DNA of 64,000 nucleotides from Pseudomonadota bacterium (lineage in GTDB: Bacteria; Pseudomonadota; Alphaproteobacteria; UBA9655): assembly GCA_018242065.1 (NCBI GenBank), contig JAFECQ010000016.1:1-64000 (forward strand). Reading direction: 5' to 3'. Each line of letters starts with the position of its first letter. The first letter of the stretch is position 1. The notes beneath the pieces were generated by a model. The model was not told the DNA's origin, did not search any database, and saw nothing but the letters and a program-made list of their open reading frames with translations. Below, piece by piece: positions 60,410 to 64,000 of this stretch. Both the position numbers and the translations under genes were made by a program.

Positions 60410-62011
60410 TTGAAGCTTAGTGATTTTTTGAGTTCAATCCATAGGAATTTTCTTCTTACAATCTCTAAATCCTGGCATCGCTTCCTTATTGCTTTTACCT
60501 TAGGAAGCTTGAGTGCTTTATCTTTTGCGCCCCTTTTTATTTTTCCAGCTCTGCTCTTGTCCTTATGTGGTATTTTATTTTTGCTAAACCAAGAAATTGA
60601 GAAGCAAGTTTCTCTTACAAAAATCTTTTGGTTAGGGTGGTGGTTCGGTTTTGGACACTTTATTGCCGGTCTTCATTGGATTACATGTGCCTTAATGGTG
60701 AATCTAGAATCAGTCTGGTGGTTAGTACCTTTTGCTTTTTTGGGTCTGCCAGCCGTTCTTGCAATATTTACGGGTGTTTCTTTTAGTTTAACAGCTTTAT
60801 GGCCATATAATGGGTTGAGCCGTGGGTTGGCTTTTGGAGCTATTTGGATAGGTCTTGAATGGCTAAGAGGTCATCTTTTTACCGGATTTCCCTGGAACCT
60901 CCTAGGGTACACGTGGGCATTTAGCCCTGAAATGCTGCAAGTTGCTTCTTTTGCAGGAGTTTACGGATTAAGCCTTTTAATCCTTTTATTAGCTGTTTCA
61001 TTAACACATGTTATAGGACGCAATGCTTTTGAGAGAATCCTATCCTTTGGTATTTGCCTCATGATAGGGTTAGGTTGGGTCTGGGGAAAATATCGGTTAA
61101 ACCATCAGGATGTGCTCTTCTCTCCCCCTTTTGCCGTTCGCCTTGTTCAACCAAATGTCCCTGAAGACCAGAAGAAAACGCTGGAACAACAGGAATCAAG
61201 TTTTCAGCTGTTGCTTAAAATGACAGCTGAGCCTTCCTCTCTGCCTCTTAGAGCCATTATCTGGCCAGAATCGGCCGTGAGCTTCTTTTTAGAACTTGAT
61301 TCCTCTTCTCGTTTTTTAATAGCAGAAACATTGCCTAAAGGCGCATTGTTATTTACAGGGGCTTTTCGTCGAACAGAATTAGAAGGAACACCCCATAAAA
61401 TGTGGAATAGTCTTTTTGTCGTGAATGATCAGGGAGAGATCGTGACTCATTATGATAAGCTACACCTCGTTCCCTTTGCAGAGTACATTCCATTTAGAGA
61501 GGCCATCGACACTCTATTTGGAAAGGGACGAGTCAGAACGATTATGATGGGACAGGATCTTACAGCAGGCATAAACAGTCGGTCTCTTTCTCTTCCTCAG
61601 GAGTTCCCTGTATGTGCAGGACTTATTTGTTATGAAGCGATTTTTCCCCATACTATCATTAACCCCACACAAGTGAGGCCAAGATGGATCATAAACATCA
61701 GCAATGATGCATGGTTTGGCAATCTCTCTGGTCCTTATCAGCATTTTGAAAGTGCACGACTTCGAGCCATTGAAGAAGGAATCCCTCTTGTGCGTGTAGC
61801 AAATACCGGGATTTCAGCTGTTTTTAATGCCTACGGCCAGCCCTTAGGAACCCTTGGACTTAACAAGCAAGGTATTTTGGACGTCTTTCTTCCCTCTCCA
61901 ACCTCCCATGTCCCTTTTTATGGGCAGTGGGGAGATTGGATAACATTGGTTCTGATAATGGTAATACTCGCCATCGCTTTCTTTATCACTTTTAAAAGAC
62001 ACCAATTCTGA
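60410..62011 (+). CDS. lnt: apolipoprotein N-acyltransferase
   Basis: Adds the third acyl chain to lipoproteins at the inner membrane. About six to eight N-terminal helices (FPALLLSLCGILFLL, FGHFIAGLHWI, GFPWNLLGYTW) are followed by a periplasmic nitrilase domain with the catalytic triad: Glu in WPESAVSF, Lys in HYDKLHLVPFAEY, Cys in GLICYEAIFP; a final C-terminal helix follows. 533 residues. The start is a TTG with GGA upstream. It serves the several predicted lipoproteins of the window. Confidence 0.93.
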   Translation: MKLSDFLSSIHRNFLLTISKSWHRFLIAFTLGSLSALSFAPLFIFPALLLSLCGILFLLNQEIEKQVSLTKIFWLGWWFGFGHFIAGLHWITCALMVNLESVWWLVPFAFLGLPAVLAIFTGVSFSLTALWPYNGLSRGLAFGAIWIGLEWLRGHLFTGFPWNLLGYTWAFSPEMLQVASFAGVYGLSLLILLLAVSLTHVIGRNAFERILSFGICLMIGLGWVWGKYRLNHQDVLFSPPFAVRLVQPNVPEDQKKTLEQQESSFQLLLKMTAEPSSLPLRAIIWPESAVSFFLELDSSSRFLIAETLPKGALLFTGAFRRTELEGTPHKMWNSLFVVNDQGEIVTHYDKLHLVPFAEYIPFREAIDTLFGKGRVRTIMMGQDLTAGINSRSLSLPQEFPVCAGLICYEAIFPHTIINPTQVRPRWIINISNDAWFGNLSGPYQHFESARLRAIEEGIPLVRVANTGISAVFNAYGQPLGTLGLNKQGILDVFLPSPTSHVPFYGQWGDWITLVLIMVILAIAFFITFKRHQF

Positions 62012-62025
62012 GAGAGTAGGTGTTT

Positions 62026-62463
62026 TTATTTGTGACTAATGGTAACGCTTTGAGGCTTCCCATTAACCGTATAAGAAACTGTATAACGCCCATCTTTTAG
62101 ATCCGTAACCGTAATATCTTCGCCTATATCGGTTATACTGATGGGAACGTCATTAGAAGTATTTCCTCTAAGCACTGTCCAAGTTTTGTTTACTTCCTTC
62201 TGTTTTTCTTCACTTGTTGCGTAGGTGAATATATCCTCAGCCGTGATTTTGGGTAGCGTTCTCATTTTGGGTGGAAGTCCTGGAGAGCTTGTGTCGTCCG
62301 GAAGACAACATTCACAACAATCACCAAGCGTTCCACAACATCTCGTATATCCTGGGCCATTTGAGGGTGGGCAAGAACATGCCTGCACCATATTATTACA
62401 AGTCAAAAAAGTTATAAAAGAAATGGTTCCTAATATTTGATTTGTAAAATTCTTTTTTTTCAT
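62026..62463 (-). CDS. small exported protein with a Cys-dense N-terminus
   Basis: 145 residues from the ATG at 62463, which has AAGGA seven bases upstream; the frame is open further to 62520 but without a ribosome site. A signal peptide (ILGTISFITFLTCNNMVQA) is followed by nine cysteines within about 25 residues (ACSCPPSNG, RCCGTLGDCCECC), and then a domain of beta character (GEDITVTDLKDGRYTVSYTV) resembling a single Ig-like or cystatin-like strand set, not assigned. The first Cys could be lipidated, but VQAC is a poor lipobox. Function unknown; metal binding or a disulfide-knotted surface protein are possible. Confidence 0.6.
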   Translation of the reverse strand: MKKKNFTNQILGTISFITFLTCNNMVQACSCPPSNGPGYTRCCGTLGDCCECCLPDDTSSPGLPPKMRTLPKITAEDIFTYATSEEKQKEVNKTWTVLRGNTSNDVPISITDIGEDITVTDLKDGRYTVSYTVNGKPQSVTISHK

Positions 62464-62680
62464 TATTTTTTCCTTTTTATATTTTATTATAAGATAAAGT
62501 TTATTCAGTAGTAAATTCAAAGCGAGTTCCCTTACCCTTCTTGAATAGGAACATACTATCTCATGCCCAGGAAGTTTTCCAAGACCTAAACTGCGATCAT
62601 AAAATCTCTTTTAACTTTTATTTTAAAAAACTCTCTAGGAAAAATCGTGAGGGTTATTGTTATTCCCTTTTAAAAATCAT

Positions 62681-62755
62681 GGTGGGCGATGAGGGATTTG
62701 AACCCCCGACCCTCTCGGTGTAAACGAGACGCTCTCCCGCTGAGCTAATCGCCCC
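62681..62755 (-). tRNA. tRNA-Val (TAC anticodon)
   Basis: 75 bases on the minus strand with encoded CCA. Acceptor GGGCGAT pairs with ATCGCCC; the D arm TAGCTCAGCGGGAGAGC and the anticodon stem TCTCG/CGAGA enclose the loop TTTACAC, giving anticodon TAC; the T arm GGGGGTTCAAATCCCT is normal. Confidence 0.97.
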
Positions 62756-62817
62756 CATAAGGGTTGGTATACCCTAGACTTAAGTATATTTCCAGAGGAA
62801 ATTATGAAAATGTTGTC

Positions 62818-63369
62818 TCACATATGCTTTAAACCGGCACGAAGATAATCAAACCCTGTAATCAAGGTTAAAAATGCTGCAATCCAAAGTCCCGCTGTAC
62901 CAATCATATCAATAGGAATCATAAAACCTGGTATATCTTCAATAATCAAAAGACTTAAAGCCATCATTTGGATGGCTGTCTTCCATTTAGCTAATTGTGT
63001 GACGGGAACGGACACATGGGCTTCAGCAAGGAATTCCCGAAGACCTGACACCAAAATTTCTCGACAGAGAATAATAACTGCTGGGATCAATGTAAATCCT
63101 TGGATTCGACCAAATCCCACAAGCATCAACAACGTTGCAGCGACCAGTAGTTTATCGGCTATAGGATCAAGGAAAACACCAAACCGTGTCGTCTGTTTGA
63201 GTGTTCTAGCAAAGTAACCATCTAGATAATCGGTGATACACGCTAAGATAAAAATAGAAGCCGCAATCCAATTGCTAAGAGGGCGCTCAAAATAGAATAA
63301 GCATACGATAACGGGGATCAAACCGATTCGAAAGAACGTTAAAAGATTAGGTAAAGTTGTAGAAGTCAT
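62818..63369 (-). CDS. pgsA: CDP-diacylglycerol--glycerol-3-phosphate 3-phosphatidyltransferase
   Basis: Phosphatidylglycerol-phosphate synthase at the inner membrane. The CDP-alcohol phosphotransferase motif D-x2-D-G-x2-A-R-x8-G-x3-D-x3-D is intact (TDYLDGYFARTLKQ, then FGVFLDPIADK, about residues 40-70). 183 residues, four to five helices. Follows uvrC by 38 bases on the same strand, the usual alphaproteobacterial order. Confidence 0.93.
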   Translation of the reverse strand: MTSTTLPNLLTFFRIGLIPVIVCLFYFERPLSNWIAASIFILACITDYLDGYFARTLKQTTRFGVFLDPIADKLLVAATLLMLVGFGRIQGFTLIPAVIILCREILVSGLREFLAEAHVSVPVTQLAKWKTAIQMMALSLLIIEDIPGFMIPIDMIGTAGLWIAAFLTLITGFDYLRAGLKHM

Positions 63370-63407
63370 AAGTTTTATTCATCAGTCCCAGTCATGCGTG
63401 TAACATC

Positions 63408-64000
63408 TTAACTCTTATCGTGAAAATATTCATATATTTTTTTTGCTAAATTTTTGCTGACGCCATCAACCATTTCTAAGTCTTTTAGACCCGCTCCTTC
63501 CACAGCTTTGGCAGAGCCAAAATATTGCAAAAGAGCTCGCTTACGCGCCGCGCCAACACCTGGAATTTCATCAAGTTTTGAAACTGAAATGGCTTTCATT
63601 CGCCTTTTTCGGTGAGCCCCTATAGCAAATCGATGGGCTTCATCACGAAGACGTTGCAGATAATATAAGACTTTATTGTTGGGGGGAAGTTGAAAAGGTT
63701 TTCTCCCCGGCAAATAGAACGTTTCTCGCCCAGCGTTGCGATCAGGCCCTTTTGCAATCGCAATCAACTGAATATCTGAAATCCCTAAATCCGCAAAGGT
63801 TGCTTCAGCCGTCGAAAGCTGCCCCTTCCCCCCATCGATTAGAACGACGTCCGGCCACTGAGCTGTGTCGTCTTTGTCATGCTCTAAAGCTTTAGAAAAT
63901 CGTCGTGTCAGAACCTCCCGGAGCATTCCATAATCATCTCCCGGCGAGAGGACTTGGGAGCGAATATTGTACTTACGATAAGCATTTTTTATAAAACCTT
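63408..64000 (-). CDS. uvrC: excinuclease ABC subunit C, C-terminal part (cut by window end)
   Basis: Nuclease of the UvrABC repair system. The frame is open to the window edge, so the N-terminal half with the GIY-YIG domain lies outside. Visible: VLSPGDDYGMLREVL, the RNase H-like 5' endonuclease domain (VVLIDGGKGQLSTAEATF with the metal-binding Asp, FAIGAHRKRR with the His), and the C-terminal HhH pair (IPGVGAARKRALLQYFGS). About 197 codons in the window. Confidence 0.95.
   Translation of the reverse strand, partial: GFIKNAYRKYNIRSQVLSPGDDYGMLREVLTRRFSKALEHDKDDTAQWPDVVLIDGGKGQLSTAEATFADLGISDIQLIAIAKGPDRNAGRETFYLPGRKPFQLPPNNKVLYYLQRLRDEAHRFAIGAHRKRRMKAISVSKLDEIPGVGAARKRALLQYFGSAKAVEGAGLKDLEMVDGVSKNLAKKIYEYFHDKS

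Noticed and set aside
62541-62723. 60-codon open frame before and across the tRNA-Val
   Set aside because: It runs into the tRNA gene on the other strand and has no ribosome site.

Overview
The window is a contiguous piece of chromosome from a low-GC alphaproteobacterium that lives inside eukaryotic cells, most likely a Holosporales-type (Paracaedibacter/Odyssella/Caedimonas-like) endosymbiont. This placement is inferred from gene content. The backbone has alphaproteobacterial gene order (tat-serS-M23-yajC-secDF, tRNA-Leu-tig-clpP-clpX, uvrC-pgsA). The lifestyle genes are those of an energy parasite: a Tlc-type ATP/ADP translocase, an organophosphate/phosphate antiporter and two tandem EamA transporters. 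No taxonomic search could be run.

Layout. 1-1590: remnants, a small secreted protein and tpiA. 1736-10975: a compact operon for the membrane and baseplate-docking parts of a type VI secretion system (SPOR protein, TssJ, TssK, TssL, TssM, TssA), ending in a 5'-truncated vapC. Sheath, tube, spike and ClpV genes are not in the window. 11308-20253: exported S66 carboxypeptidase, double cold-shock protein, two EamA transporters, a secreted repeat protein, a polyproline secreted protein, ihfA and xseA. 20281-24510: two MITE-like palindromic elements around a MerC-like protein, a HAD/degenerate-UbiA fusion, an HTH protein and nnrD/nnrE. 24870-28356: ATP/ADP translocase, OPA antiporter, erpA. 28642-43216: argS-SPOR-nagZ-M50 protease-tatA-tatB, then an ELM1-like gene and a large secreted repeat protein that separate tatAB from tatC-serS-M23-yajC-secD-secF. 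43367-46840: third repeat protein, a lipoprotein of the carotenoid oxygenase family, and a 57-codon membrane peptide with its own ribosome site and terminator. 46951-50604: tRNA-Leu, tig, clpP, clpX. 50605-53447: palindromic element, a type I membrane protein with a CSPG-like domain, a Cys-rich secreted protein and a DUF1937 protein. 53718-60302: complete biotin cluster birA, bioD-C-H-F-B (minus strand) and divergent bioA, with a recognisable BirA operator. 60410-64000: lnt, Cys-rich secreted protein, tRNA-Val, pgsA, uvrC (cut by the window edge).

The most novel-looking elements are: (1) a family of roughly 65-residue repeats (consensus around QDYS.AF / SDEEIVKFLL / SNGY..W) present eleven times in three exported proteins that I cannot assign to a known family; (2) a SPOR-domain membrane protein translationally coupled to tssJ, which could provide the peptidoglycan anchor of this T6SS; (3) composite palindromic intergenic elements, two with about 26-bp terminal inverted repeats; and (4) a gammaproteobacterial-style biotin cluster with a BirA operator that overlaps the annotated bioA start.

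How the genes fit together: nucleotide and phosphorylated-compound import, export (Tat, SecDF-YajC), envelope maintenance (Lnt, NagZ, S66 peptidase, LytM protein), a contact-dependent secretion machine and a set of exported repeat or Cys-rich proteins describe a host-dependent bacterium that invests heavily in its surface and host interface while keeping its own biotin synthesis.
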